Below the pieces are notes generated by a model. The model searched no databases, was not told the DNA's origin, and saw nothing but the letters and a program-made list of their open reading frames with translations. A program made the position numbers and the translations under genes. A DNA stretch of 64,000 nucleotides, taken from QHXN01 sp963785125 (GTDB lineage: Bacteria > Acidobacteriota > Blastocatellia > Pyrinomonadales > Pyrinomonadaceae). The stretch lies in NCBI GenBank assembly GCA_963785125.1, contig CAWATU010000006.1:368199-432198 (forward strand), in the 5' to 3' direction. Shown in pieces: positions 39,614-51,098 of the stretch; the first letter of the stretch is position 1; each line of letters begins with the position of its first letter.

Positions 39614-41298
39614 TTACTGCCTTCGCAGCCGGTCAAACTCTTTCTCCAACTGCTGCGCGTAGCCGCGCGCCTGTGCGGCGTGCTGGCCGCGCTGCGCGAG
39701 TTGGAAGTGTTGGAGCGCGGCGACGACCTCGGCGCGCTTGAGCGAGCCCGCGTTGCGCCCTTCGACGTAGGCAAGGCCGAGGTAGTAGTGCGCGTCCGGG
39801 TTGCCGCCCGCAGCCGCGGCGCGGAACTCTTCGAGCGCGGCGCCGCGGTTCGCTGACCAGAGCTGAACGCCGCGGCCGTAACGCTCGGCGGGCGAGGCCG
39901 GGGCCTGCGGCGCGGGCGTCGGGGTGGATTGCGGCGTCGGCTGCGGCGTCGGCGTCGGCGCGGGAGGCACGTTGACGGACACGGTCTCTGCGGACTGCGG
40001 CGTGGGCGTCGGCTCGCCGGGGCGCGGCGTGTGCGCGGGCGTCGGGGCCGTCTGCGCGGGCGCGAGCGCGCCGAGGTTCTGACGCGCGATGTCGGCGAGG
40101 TCGGCGGGCGCGAACGTCAGCAGTCGCTCGTAGGCCGCGCGCGCCTCTTCCGTACGACCGGCCAGACGGAGCGCGTCGGCCAGCCCGAGCAGGTCGTTCG
40201 GTTCGGGGTTCGCGCCGGGTGCGTTGAGGTTGAGGACGCGCCGGTAGCTCTCCACCGCGTCGTCGTAGAGCCCCTCGGCGAACTGCGCGGAGGCCAGCAC
40301 GCGCCAAGCGTTGAAGTCGTAGGGCGCGTTACGCGCGGCGGCGCGGAACTCTTCGATGGCCTCACGGCGCGCGCCGGACGAGAGCAGAAGCTCGCCGAGC
40401 CTTCGGTGCGCGCGCGTGTTGCCGGGGTCGAGTTCGTTAGCCTCGCGCAGACGCGCGAGCGCGCCCTCCATGTCGCCGGCCGCAAGCCGCGCCTCGGCCT
40501 CCTGAAGCTTCAGCTCGAACTGCTCTTTGGCGTCGCCCGTGACGGGCGCGGTCGCCCCCTCGCTCGGCAAGTTCGTCAGGGCAGGGCGATACAGCAGCTT
40601 GTAACCGAGCCACGCGCCGCCCCCCAGGAGGGCCGCGACCAGAACGCAGATGGCGACGACCCACGGCCACGCGCGCCCGGCCGGCGCGGGACTGACGCGC
40701 GGGCGCGGAGGCGCGGGCGGCGTTGCTGCGACGGCGGGCGCGTCCCCTTGAACGTCTTCGGCAGCGGCCTCCGGTTCGCGCGGTTCGTGCGTCTCGGGCT
40801 CGGGCTTGCGTGTGTAGGGCCAGGAGCCGATGCCGGCCGGCATCGTGGCCTCCGGGTCTACGACCTGCGTGGAGTCGAAGTCGATGGTCGCTTCAAAGTC
40901 GTCGGGCTTGTGCGTCTGCGCGGTGCGCGGGACGTGGATGGTCAGCTCTTCGTCTTCGTAGCCGGGGAGGTCGGGCGCGTAACGGCCGGGTCGCGTGGGA
41001 CGATGGTGGCCTCGGGGTCGATTGGTTGAGAGTGCTGCGGACGGCCGTCCTCCTGACCGCGGAGCAGGCGCTCCATCTCGGCGAGGCTGACGCGCGAGGT
41101 CTGCGGCGCGACATGCTCTTCACCGGGCACGAGCCCGTCGGTCGTGCGCGGCTCTTCGGGGACGAGCGGGACGGTGGCGGCGTTGGGCGAAACGTCCCCC
41201 GTCTCTGAACCCTGAAGGCTCAGGGGCGCGCCGCAACGCCGGCAGAAGCGCGCGCCGGGGAAGATGTCCGCACTACAGCTCGGGCAGGAGGTCTGCAT
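39614..41298 (-). CDS. Zinc-ribbon membrane protein with periplasmic TPRs (frameshifted)
   Basis: Two frames join into one gene. The first (41,298 to about 40,990) starts CPSCSADIFPGARFCRRCG, a double-CxxC zinc ribbon. A one-base shift near 40,985-41,000 moves the reading into RYAPDLPGYEDEELTIHVPR, which continues without a stop into the second frame. The second part has a proline-rich stretch, a membrane helix (WVVAICVLVAALLGGGAWLG), TPRs (residues 110-240 of that part), a threonine-proline linker and another TPR. It belongs to the kinase/FHA cluster. A sequencing error is the likely cause of the shift. Confidence 0.75.
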
Positions 41299-41338
41299 CC
41301 TTCGTCAAAGACTCTTTACGGAGAGACGCGCCGGATGT

Positions 41339-41872
41339 TCAGCGCAGATTCGCGGCGCGTGACGCGCGGCTGCGCACGACGACCGTGCCGGCCAGCCAGT
41401 CGTGCAGCGCCCGCCCCTGCGGGTCGAAGGCCGCGAAGAGGAAGCCGAGGCCGAGCGTCAGGAGCGTCAGAGGGTAACCGACGAGGTGGCGCAGCAACGC
41501 TCGGCCCACGCTCAGCGGCTCGCCGTCCTTGCGCTCGATGCGCAGGCCCGCGATCCATTTCCCCAGCGTGCGCCCGCTCAGGTTGGCGAGCAGCACGAAG
41601 TTGACGAAGGCGACGCCCGCGGTCGTCAGGTAGCCCACGAACAGGATGAAGTTGCCGCCGCGCCGCACGTCGCCGCCGAGGACGCGCGCCAGCAACGTCG
41701 TCAGCGCGAGCACGCCGATGACGATGATGTAGTCGATGAGCAGCGCACCGCACCGCAGCGAGAAGGGCGCGCGCAGCCGCTCGAAGTTCAAAGCCCCGCG
41801 CTGCACCCGCGCCCCCTCACGTACCCGAGCCGCGGCGGCGGCCCTTCCCTCTCGTTCCAGTTGTACAGACAT
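41339..41872 (-). CDS. RDD-family membrane protein
   Basis: The 177-residue protein has an RDD domain: RLRAPFSLRCGALLIDYIIV, with the usual arginine and aspartate, then two to three more membrane helices and LSGRTLGKWIAGLRIERKDG. RDD proteins are poorly characterised and some act in ion transport. It lies 40 bases before the zinc-ribbon TPR gene and downstream of the kinase, within a signalling cluster. A heptamer hairpin separates it from the kinase gene. Confidence 0.85.
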   Translation of the reverse strand: MSVQLEREGRAAAAARVREGARVQRGALNFERLRAPFSLRCGALLIDYIIVIGVLALTTLLARVLGGDVRRGGNFILFVGYLTTAGVAFVNFVLLANLSGRTLGKWIAGLRIERKDGEPLSVGRALLRHLVGYPLTLLTLGLGFLFAAFDPQGRALHDWLAGTVVVRSRASRAANLR

Positions 41873-41887
41873 ATCAAGTCAGGGAAT

Positions 41888-41961
41888 CAGGAGTCAGAAG
41901 TCAGGAGTCAGAATGTAAGGCGGAAGCCTTCTTCATTCTGACTTCTGACTTCTGACTCCTG
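41888..41961. repeat. Inverted repeat of GTCAGAA/GTCAGGA heptamers
   Basis: The arms 41,888-41,914 and 41,935-41,961 match at 26 of 27 positions with a 20-base loop. Each arm is a run of tandem GTCAGAA or GTCAGGA units. It ends next to the kinase stop codon. Confidence 0.8.
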
Positions 41962-41964
41962 ACT

Positions 41965-43921
41965 TCATCCGAGCAAAAAGTGGAGCGTCGTCTCGCCGAG
42001 GCGCAGGCGGTCGCCGTTGGCGAGCGGTCGCGGCTGGCGGGGGCCGAGACGGACGGCCTCGTTGACGACCGTCCCGTTGACCGAGCCGAGGTCTTCGACC
42101 AGGAACGTGTCGCCCTCGCGCCAGACGCGCGCGTGGCGACGCGAAATCTTCGTCTCCGGGTCGAAGCGCGAGAGGTCGATGTCGGGGAAGATGTTCGACT
42201 GCGGGTCGGTGCGCCCGACGAGGTTCGTCTCCTTGTTGAGGAGGAACGTCGCGTCCAGCTCGGTCGTCCCCGTCACGACCAGACGGGCCGTGGCGCGCGC
42301 CGTGCGCAGCGCCGCGCTCGCCGCCGCGATGGGCTGGCGCGCGCCGCAGTGCGGGCAGAAGACATCTTCGGAAGAGATGGACTTGCCGCAGAAGCCGCAG
42401 AAGACGCGCTCGACGGCCATCGTCCGCGCCGTCTGCTCCTGCGCGCTCGCGCCGCGCACGACGCCGTAGGTGACGGCGCCCGCGCGCAGACGCTCGACGT
42501 GCTGGTGGAGCGTGTCGCGCATCTCGCCGGCCGAGCTGAAGCGGCGCTCGGGCTGGTACTCGACGGCGCGCATCAGAATCCACTCCATCTCGTTCGAGAT
42601 GGCCGGGTTGATCTGCCGCGGCGTCGGGTTTTCGCGAAGTCGAAGATGAGCAGCGGGTTGTCCTGCGGTCCGCGCCCGTCAGCAGGTGGAACATCGTCGC
42701 CCCGAGCCCGTAGATGTCTGTCCGCGACTCGGCCTTCCCGCTGAACAGCTCCGGCGGGGCGTAACCCATCGTCCCGACGGCCGTCACGCCCTTCTCCTGC
42801 GGCGCGACCCAGCGCGCGATGCCGAAGTCGATAAGCATGACGCGCCCCGAGTTGCCGTCGATCATCAGGTTCGCGGGCTTGAGGTCGCGGTAGATGATGG
42901 GCGGGCGCTGGTTGTGCAGGTATTCGAGCACGTCGGCCGCCTGCGCGCCCCACTCGGCCACGGTCAGCTCGTCGAGCTTCCCGCCGGGCGCGTTACGCAG
43001 GCGCGCGAGGCAGTCGCCACCCGAGATGTACTTCATGACGAGGTAGAAGCGCGAGGCCGCGTCGTCGTAGAAGTAGTCGTAGTCGGTCGGGATCGAAGGG
43101 TGTTCGAGCGAGGCCAAGAGCATCGACTCGCGGCGGAAGTCGGCGACGGCCTTCTCCTGCTGCGACTCGTCGAGGTGCGTCTGAATCATCTCCTTGACGG
43201 CGCGCGGGGCGTCGCCGGGTCCTGTCCTTCGCGTAGTAGACGGCGCCCATGCCGCCGCCGCCGATGCGCTTGACGATCTCGTAGCGGCTGTAAAGGATGA
43301 TGCCCGGCTCCAACTGGCTCGCCGCGCGGCGGCCCGAAGAGGAGGAGGAGCCGCCGCCCGTCCGCCCCGTGAAGGCCATCGGGCGCGAGGGCAGGTCGCC
43401 CGTGCTCCGACCTACGGCCGGTGCCGACGAAGCGCCGCCCGTGTTCTGCGGCTTGGGCTCCCACTCGGGCGCGGACTCGTCGGCGGGGGGCTGACCGCCG
43501 TTCACGGTGCCCGTCGGCGGCTCGTCCGACGTGTCGGCCGTAATCTCTACGTCATCGGCGGCGGCGAGGGTGAGTTCGGCCGAGCCCGCAGTCGAGAGAC
43601 CTTTTGACTCCGAGGGATTCGACGACTCGGGGGCTTCGGACGGCTCGACCGGGGCGGAGGCGCGCGCGGCGGCGGCGGCCTGTCCGCCGCGCGAAGGCTC
43701 GATGATGGTCGGCTGAAATTGTTCGTCGCCGTAACCGGACGACTCCGGCTCGCGCGTCTCGGCCGGCTCACCCGCGCCGCCCTCCTGCGCGAGCAACGCG
43801 GACGAAGATGAAGACGCGGCTCTGCCCTCCGCGCCCGCGGCCGGCTGCAAGGCCAGACCACAGTTGCCGCAGAAGCGGTCTTCAGGGGTCACAGGGGAGC
43901 CGCAATCGAAACAGGACGACA

Positions 43922-43922
<1 letters not shown>
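41965..43922 (-). pseudogene. Ser/Thr protein kinase with two zinc ribbons and C-terminal FHA (frameshifted)
   Basis: Three frames combine to one protein of about 650 residues. It starts with CFDCGSPVTPEDRFCGNCG, then a long acidic, proline-rich linker and the kinase domain: glycine loop IGGGGMGAVYYAKD, VKEMIQTH, catalytic YRDLKPANLM, DFGIARW and APPELFSG. A second ribbon (CGFCGKSISSEDVFCPHCG) and an FHA domain (NLVGRTDPQ and LEDLGSVNGTVVNE) follow. Frame changes lie near 43,225, 42,672 and 42,632. All motifs are intact, so sequencing errors are more likely than decay. Its start overlaps the upstream FHA gene by one base. Confidence 0.85.
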
Positions 43923-44591
<669 letters not shown>

Positions 44592-45023
44592 GAATTTTTG
44601 GATGGCGGTGCTCGGAACCTGGCACGCCCCGCGAGATGCCCCCGAATTCCTGCTCGACGCCCGCCCGAGAGGCGGCCCGTGCGCCGGCCGTCCATTGTAC
44701 CGCGAAACGCGAGACGCGCCAACAGCATCAAATGGTCCGTGAATGGTAAATGGTGAATAGTGAATAGTAGTTCACAACCCGCCTCCCGATGCGCTTTCAC
44801 CGAACACCTACGGCATCCGGTCTCCATTCACTATTTACCATTCACGTATCACTGATTTCCTGAAACTGTTCCACCTTTTTGCACGTAGAAGAGTTGCCGG
44901 CGGCGGAGAATCTATATAGACAGTTTGGTTTAGCGCCGTCCGTGTGCGTTTTTGTGCGGAGCCAGCCCGTGTCCCGACCGAAATCTTAACCCCAGTCTTT
45001 TCGAGAAGAGGAATTAAACTCCA
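44592..45023. other. 432-bp gap before macA with one heptamer hairpin
   Basis: No gene is supported. CGTGAATGGTAAAT (44,738-44,751) pairs with ATTTACCATTCACG (44,833-44,846), and the left arm continues with TGAATAG heptamers. The remaining 170 bases up to 45,023 are of mixed composition with TATATAGA near 44,910, a possible promoter for macA. Confidence 0.5.
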
Positions 45024-46594
45024 ATGGCTCTGAGCCGGAAGAAGAAAATCATTATCGCGGTCTCGGCGGTCGCCCTCCTCGGGCTCGTCGTCGTCATCAG
45101 CATCTTCGCGCGCGGCAAGGACGAGGCCGAGGTCACGGTCGTCAAGGTTGACGTGCGACCCGAGTTGAAGTCTACGGTCACGGCCTCCGGCGAAGTGCGC
45201 CCCATCCGCTTCGTCAACCTGACGAGCGAGGTTCAGGGGCGCATCACCGAGATCAGCGTCAACCCCGGCGACCACGTCACCACGGGCCAACCGCTCGTGC
45301 GCGTAGACCCGACGCAGCTCGAATCCTCCGCCGAGGCGCAGGCCGCCAGCGTGCAGGCCGCCATCTCCGACGTGCAGAACGCGCGCACGGCCATCTCGTC
45401 CGCCGAGAACGCTCGGTCGCAGCAGCAGCAGTCGCTCCTCGCCGCCGAGGCTTCGCTCTCGCGCAGGCGCGCCAGGCCGTCAACACCGCGCAGACGAGCG
45501 TTGACCGCGAGCAGGTCGCCCTCGAAACCGCGCGCTCGCGAGCTGAAGCGCACCACCGAACTCATCGAGGCGGGCGTCGCCTCGCGCTTAGAGTTCGACA
45601 CGGCGCAGGACAGGCTCAAGACCGCGCAGGTCGCCCTGAAGACCTCGCAGGCGCAGCTCGAATCGGCTAAGATCGCGGTCGAGGAATCGAAGGCGCGCGT
45701 CAACCAGCAGCGCGTGGCCGTCGCAGACGCGCAGAACGGCGTCAAGCGCGCGAGAGAGAGCGTCCAGACGAGCGAGGCGCGCGCCAACTCGCAGCAGGCC
45801 CTCCTGCGCGGCCAGTCGTCGCAGCGCAGCAAGGCCGTTACGGGTCTTGCCGCTGACGGGCGTCGTCGTGGACATCCCGGCGCGCGTCGGGCAGTTCGCC
45901 GTCGCGGGACTTTAGACCACCTCGCTGATGACCATTGCCGACATGACCACGATCAACGTCGAGGTCAACGTGGACGAGACCGAGATCGCGCAGATTTCCG
46001 AGGGGCAGCCGACGAAGGTCAAGGTGGACGCCACGGGCGAGCGCGAGATCATGGGCAAGGTCGTCCAGAAGAACCCGCTCGCCGTCTCACGCTCCGACAC
46101 TACGGGCGCGGGCCTCGGCAACCGCATCAACGTCCAGGAGGCGAAGGAGTTCAAGGTCATCGTCCAGCTCGACCTGAGCGGTATGCCCGACGACGTGCGC
46201 AGCTCGCTCCGGCCCGGCATGACCGCGACGGCCACCATCACGACGAACGCCAAGCCGAACGTCATCGCCACCCGCCCCAGGCGATCGTCGAGAAAATCCG
46301 CCGACCCCGACGCCGACCCCGCCCGGCGGGCAGGGCGCGGCCCCGGCCCCGGCCGCCCCGACCGAGAAGCCGAAGGACATCAAGGGCGTCTTCGTCCTCG
46401 ACGGCAAGAAGGTCAAGTTCGTCCCCGTCGAGACCGGCATCACGGGCGAGTCGGACATCGAGATCGTGAGCGGCCTTCAGAAAGACCAGGAGGTCATCAC
46501 CGGCCCGAGCCGCGTGCTGCGGACGCTGAAGGAGGGGGATACCGTGCAGCGTCAGCAGAACAAGCCCGGCGACAAGGCGGGTGAGAAGAAATGA
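45024..46594 (+). pseudogene. macA: MacA/HlyD-type efflux adaptor (frameshifted)
   Basis: The protein starts with a membrane anchor (IIIAVSAVALLGLVVVISIF), a barrel-sandwich half (GRITEISVNPGDHVTTGQPL) and a long alpha hairpin rich in Q, A and S. The conserved C-half is VEVNVDETEIAQISEGQPTK. A compensating pair of shifts lies near 45,462 and 45,540, another before 45,850, an in-frame TAG near 45,916 (between FAVAGL and TTSLMTIADM), and one near 46,276. The gene therefore reads only if several errors are corrected. The stop overlaps the ABC ATPase start (ATGA). Product: periplasmic adaptor of a tripartite exporter. Confidence 0.8.
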
Positions 46595-47137
46595 GCGAGG
46601 CACTTTTAGAGATGGAGAGCCCCACCACCACCGAAGAGGCGAACGGCATCGGCGCCGTCAACGCTGAAGCGCTTGAGCGCGGCGACCTGCTGGCGCACGA
46701 CGGCGTGCCGGCCGCGCTCATCTCGATGCGCAACATCTGGCGGACCCACCAGATGGGCACCGAGCAGCTTCACGCGCTGCGCGGCGTCTCGTTCGACGTG
46801 CAGCGCGGCGAGTACCTCGCCATCATCGGCCCTTCGGGCTCCGGCAAATCGACGCTGATGAACCTCATCGGCTGCCTCGACACGCCGTCCCAGGGGCGCT
46901 ACTGGATCAACAGCAAGCTCGTCTCCGAGATGGAGGACGACGAGCTGGCGCGCATCCGTAATCAGGAGATCGGCTTCGTCTTCCAGACGTTCAACCTCCT
47001 GGCGCGCGCCACCGCCCTGCACAACGTCGAGCTGCCGCTCATCTACGCCGGCATCTCCTCTGCCGACCGCCACGAGCGCGCCCAGAACGCGCTCCGCTCG
47101 GTCGAGCTGGGCGACCGCATGACGCACCGCCCGAACT
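46591..47137 (+). CDS. macB: MacB-type ABC ATPase, truncated at the chimeric join
   Basis: About 182 residues remain. They contain Walker A GPSGSGKST, the Q-loop GFVFQTFNLL and MTHRPN, which leads into the ABC signature in all relatives (NELSGGQ). Exactly after PN the match stops and unrelated fungal-type sequence begins, staying in frame by chance. Signature motif, Walker B and the membrane part are missing. Overlap with macA by 4 bases confirms the pairing. The N-terminal 45 residues before the NBD are not typical and may be strain-specific. Confidence 0.88.
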
Positions 47138-47150
47138 ATCTGATTCGGAT
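47130..47150. other. Chimeric junction 1: bacterial to fungal-type DNA
   Basis: Homology to the ABC ATPase ends at about 47,137 and fungal-type coding begins within a few bases. Base composition drops sharply at the same point. A GGATCC lies at 47,147-47,152. Confidence 0.8.
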
Positions 47151-50100
47151 CCTGGCCTTAGAGTATGTCTTTCAACAAGATTCGGCGGAGCCCATGTACG
47201 AGCGACTGGCGGAGTACTGTTTGGTGCATCTGCACAGCGGGTCGTCGAGGGTCTTTGATGAGATCTTCAACCAACGGGTCTACGCGATGGAGGTCGCCAG
47301 TAAGTTCTACGCGCGTCCATCCATTCATTGGGAGCAAGATCGGCAGACCGTCTGGCACAACGGACAGAAAGTCGAGATTCCTCGAGTGCGGAGCTGGCTG
47401 AAGGGATTGATCGCGACCACGCAAGAGATGCTCTGTACAAATCTGCTGGGTCTCAAGGTGGCAGACCTGGGGCGGTATAGCCCAAAGGGACTGATCGACC
47501 ATCTCACCTGGGAAGCAAATGGGGCATCGCTAACCACTCTCAACGCCCACAAGCTGGGGCAAGGCACGGAGGACATGGTGGAAAGGGCGCGAGGAGACAT
47601 CGCGCTACCGTGGCACCAGGTCTGGCTGAAGCCGCGATCAGTCCAAAATTCCATCCGGACACGCTATGAACAGAGTATGGCGACCGTGCGGGAGAACTGT
47701 GCTCTGTTGATGATGACGTGCGGAGGGGGCTGTCCTCGAGCAACAGAGTTGGGCGCCGCGTTGTGGTGCAACACCCAGGGCTCCATGCGTTCTTTTTACG
47801 TGAGTCTCAACCATTTTATGTGGGTGGCCGACTATGGTAAGGCCGAGAGTCGAACACATACCCCCAGGGTGATTGCTCGGTTCTACCCAGAGGCAATCGG
47901 GCAGATCATGATCGCGATCCTGACGGAAGTGCGACCCTTTCATAAGCTTCTCTGCGAGCTTTGCGTCAATGTCCAAGAGCACCACTACAGTGACCTGGCC
48001 TTTCATACTGAGGGCCGACCCTGGACGGCAGAGACCATCTCCCCCGCGCTGGAGACATCAACCCAGTGCGCTCTGGGGGTGGGATTGAGGGTCCGAGCGT
48101 GGCGGCAAGTTCACGTGGCGATGCAAGGTGAGGCCGTGGGGACGGATGAAAAGGACAATGGGAACGGAGATCAAGATGAAACATTCACCTTCCAAACCGG
48201 TCACGTCCCTGAGGTGGAGAGGAAGCACTATGCAATTAGTGTGGATCTCCTTCATGGGCTGGAGGATAAGGTGATGCGACAGTTCCTCGAGTCTTCCATG
48301 AAATGGCATCATTACCTAGGTATTGGGGAGCGGCAAGAGGTAGAGAGGGTCCCCTCTCAAAAGGAACGTCACCTAGGAGCCCAGACACTTCAGGACCTCT
48401 CGACTGATATACATAAGCTCCAGGATCTAATGGGCAAGATCTACGGCCGACTGGACAGCGGGGAAAAGCTGCCACCAAGTCTCCCGAAGGATGAGTCGAC
48501 CGAGGCGACCGGGGGACGACAAGTGGTCCCAGACCGATGGGCTAAAGTGCGGCACCACCTACAGCGATCATACCCAAATTTCCAGTGGCGCTCCATCTAT
48601 CAACTGGAAGCCGTGGACCGACTGGTGTATGACCCACGGGAGGTGAATCTCATGGTCCAACTACCGACTGGGGCCGGGAAGACGATCGTGATTGAGGCGG
48701 CCGCCTGCCTGGATGAAGGTCAGACCACTGTGGTGGTGGTGCCGTACCGTAATATTCGGAACGCGTTGGTGCGGACCTTACGGGAAAAGGGCGTCGATGT
48801 TGGGGACTATCAGGACGGGGACTGGCGCGCGGTCCAGGTGGTGGTTGTCGTGCTAGAGAGCTGGCATCAAGACACCAGCTTCAAAGCATTTGTGGATCAT
48901 CTGGTGACAAGGAAGTGCCTGGCGCGGATCATCTACGATGAGGCTCACCTAGCCGTCACAGAGTCACAGGGGGGTTTCCGCCCATGGCAGGTAGTGCTGG
49001 AGGCGGCACCGTCCCAGGCGCAACGAATCTTCCTGTCGGCGACCATGCCAGGTGAAGTGCGCCAGAAGTTGATGGAGATGGCCAGGATTGAAGACGCAAG
49101 CTTAAAGACGATCCGCCAAAGCAGCAATGTGCCCGGGATCAAATGGGAAGTGCAGGACTACAGCCCCCCGGAACTGCACAGTGTGATCATGACGGCAAAC
49201 TTGGGTCCGGGCCAAATCATTGTCTATGTCAAATCTAAGGGTCAAGGGTATGATCTCGCCCAAGCGACCAAGGCGCCATTCTACAGCGGCGAGGTGGATG
49301 AGGCCTCCGGAACGACAATCCTACAACACTTCCGTCAAAAAACCACAAAGATGATTATTGCGACCACCGCGTTATCCCATGGAGAAGACATTGGGGTGGA
49401 CTGGATCCTGTCGGTGGGTGCCGGGTTTGACGCCATCACATTGGCGCAACAAGCGGGCCGGCTGGTGCGGACCCCAGGTGGGAAGGGACGGTGTACACTG
49501 CTGGTCTCGAGGCACGATCGAAAGCAGATTGCGAGGGCGGCACAAAGCCCACAGGACGGGGTGGGAAGGGTGATCTTACAGGAGATGCTGGAAACAACGA
49601 CCTGTCGCCGCTCGACGATCATCTCTTACCTGGACGACAAGCCATATGGGGTCTGCCACGGTGATGATGAGCAATGCGATCTCTGCTGGACTCGAGAGAA
49701 TAGCAAAGCGAATAAGTTGACTCTGCCGCAGCTGCCACTCTGGTCAACCAGCCAGCTGTTTGGACAGTACACCAGTTTAAGCACTCATTCAAGCGCAGAC
49801 CAGGCCCATCATCAACTGCCGCAGGTTCTGGGTGATGGGACACTACTACCGACAAGTCTAACAAGTGACGGTCCGACCAGTCCCTATATACAGGTTCCTG
49901 TATCCCTGGAAGGCGGGAATCTTGATCGGTTGCCACTGTCTGCCACTCCATCAAAGCGGAAAGCGGATAACATGGGCTATATATCAAAGCGGCAAAGACT
50001 GACTGATAGTGGGAACATCTTCGGCACAACAATCTCAAACACCTCTAAGATTCAGTCTGGGGATCTATATGTAGGGATGGACTTCGACACTAGACAGACT

Positions 50101-50215
50101 AGTGTCTCAGATACCTTTAAGACATCAAATTCAGCCACCTTTGGGTCATCCAGTTCAGAGAATGTTGAAGTCACTATTGCAGACACCTTTGACACAACAA
50201 TCTCTCTCACACCGA
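47138..50215 (+). CDS. Fungal RecQ-like (telomere-linked type) helicase fragment
   Basis: About 1,025 codons stay open with no start of their own. The N-half has the block MTCGGGCPRATELGAALWCN and ARFYPEAIGQIMIAILTEVR, found in fungal subtelomeric RecQ-like helicases. Helicase motifs follow: Walker A LPTGAGKT (about 48,661), DEAH in IIYDEAHLAV, FLSATMPG and QQAGRLVRTPG. A RecQ-type zinc site ends the core (TCRRSTIISYLDDKPYGVCH and CDLC). The tail is serine-threonine rich with degenerate repeats. No intron is seen. It is unlike any bacterial RecQ in layout. No frameshifts occur, in contrast to both flanks. Confidence 0.8.
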
Positions 50216-50245
50216 TGAGCAGAATTTCCAGGACGCCGAGCGGTG
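50205..50245. other. Chimeric junction 2: fungal-type to actinobacterial DNA
   Basis: Up to about 50,210 the reading frame of the helicase tail continues. From about 50,238 the sequence encodes an ROK kinase in another frame (ERWGTLVALDNDANC). Composition jumps from about 50% to about 70% GC. The exact base cannot be fixed from sequence alone. Confidence 0.75.
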
Positions 50246-50897
50246 GGGGACCCTCGTCGCGCTCGACAACGACGCCAACTGCGTGGCGCGCGCCGAGGCG
50301 GCGCACGGTGCCGCTCGGGGTGCGGCCTCGGCGCTCGTCATCACCCTGGGCACCGGCATCGGCGGTGCGGTGCTGCTCGACGGCGCCGTCGTCCGTGGCT
50401 GGAACGGGATGGCCGGGGAGTTCGGCCACATGCAGGTCGTCCCCGACGGGCAGCCGTGCGAGTGCGGCCGGCGGGGCTGCTGGGAGCAGTACTGCAGCGG
50501 CAACGAGCTGGTGCGGATCGCGCGGGCCGAGCTCGGTCGGATGCCGACCATCCTCGACGAGCTCTGCGGCGGCGAGCCCGCGCGCCTCACCGGCCCGATG
50601 GTCTCGCAGGCGGCCGAGCAGGGTGACCTGCTCGCCCGGCGCGCGTTCGGGGCGGTCGGCGACTGGCTGGGCGTGGGCGTCGCGAACCTCGTGGCGGCGT
50701 TCGACCCGGAGGTCGTTGTCGTCGGCGGCGGCGTCTCGGCCGCCGGGGACCGGCTGCTCGAGCCCGCCCGCGCGGCGCTGGCCAGGTCGGTCGTGGGCGC
50801 GGGGCACCGCGACGTGCCGCCGATGCTCCTTGCGAGGTTCGGCCCGGAGGCAGGCGCCGTCGGTGCCGCCGACCTCGCCCGCTCGACCCTCCGCTGA
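50238..50897 (+). CDS. ROK-family sugar kinase (glucokinase), 5'-truncated
   Basis: The remaining 220 residues start inside the protein at LVALDNDANC, the phosphate/sugar site of ROK kinases. The second glycine-rich loop ITLGTGIGGAVLLDG, the conserved GEFGHMQV and the zinc motif CECGRRGCWEQYCSG follow, ending with VVVVGGGVSAAGD. These identify a glucokinase-like ROK enzyme phosphorylating glucose with ATP. About 120 N-terminal residues are lost at junction 2. Confidence 0.88.
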   Translation, partial: ERWGTLVALDNDANCVARAEAAHGAARGAASALVITLGTGIGGAVLLDGAVVRGWNGMAGEFGHMQVVPDGQPCECGRRGCWEQYCSGNELVRIARAELGRMPTILDELCGGEPARLTGPMVSQAAEQGDLLARRAFGAVGDWLGVGVANLVAAFDPEVVVVGGGVSAAGDRLLEPARAALARSVVGAGHRDVPPMLLARFGPEAGAVGAADLARSTLR

Positions 50898-51098
50898 CGA
50901 GCGACCAAACTCGAAGCGAGCGAAGCGAGCCGAGCGCGAAGCGCGAGAGAGCGGGCGGAATGGGAGCGGGCGAGCGAAGCGAGCGTTGCGCCCGGAGGGC
51001 GCGCGCCCCGCGATCGGTCCGGCGGCCACGATGGACGGCGAAGCCCGCGTAGCGGAGCGAGCGTCGTCGTGGGTGCCGGCCGAAGCTCGCGGGGGGTG
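50898..51098. repeat. Intergenic GC-rich repeats of AGCGAGCGA units
   Basis: The tract 50,915-51,000 is built from near-palindromic units such as GCGAGCGAAGCGAGC. Similar units recur near 51,050. Such arrays are common between genes of Nocardioides-like Actinobacteria and may form hairpin terminators. Confidence 0.55.

Noticed and set aside
47147..47152. GGATCC at the first junction as evidence of a cloned construct
   Set aside because: It lies about 10 bases inside the fungal side, not at the join, and no such site marks the second join. Chance occurrence is sufficient.
50915..51000. AGCGAGCGA repeat tract as a CRISPR-like or satellite array
   Set aside because: Units are irregular and near-palindromic; such tracts are common between genes of high-GC actinobacteria.
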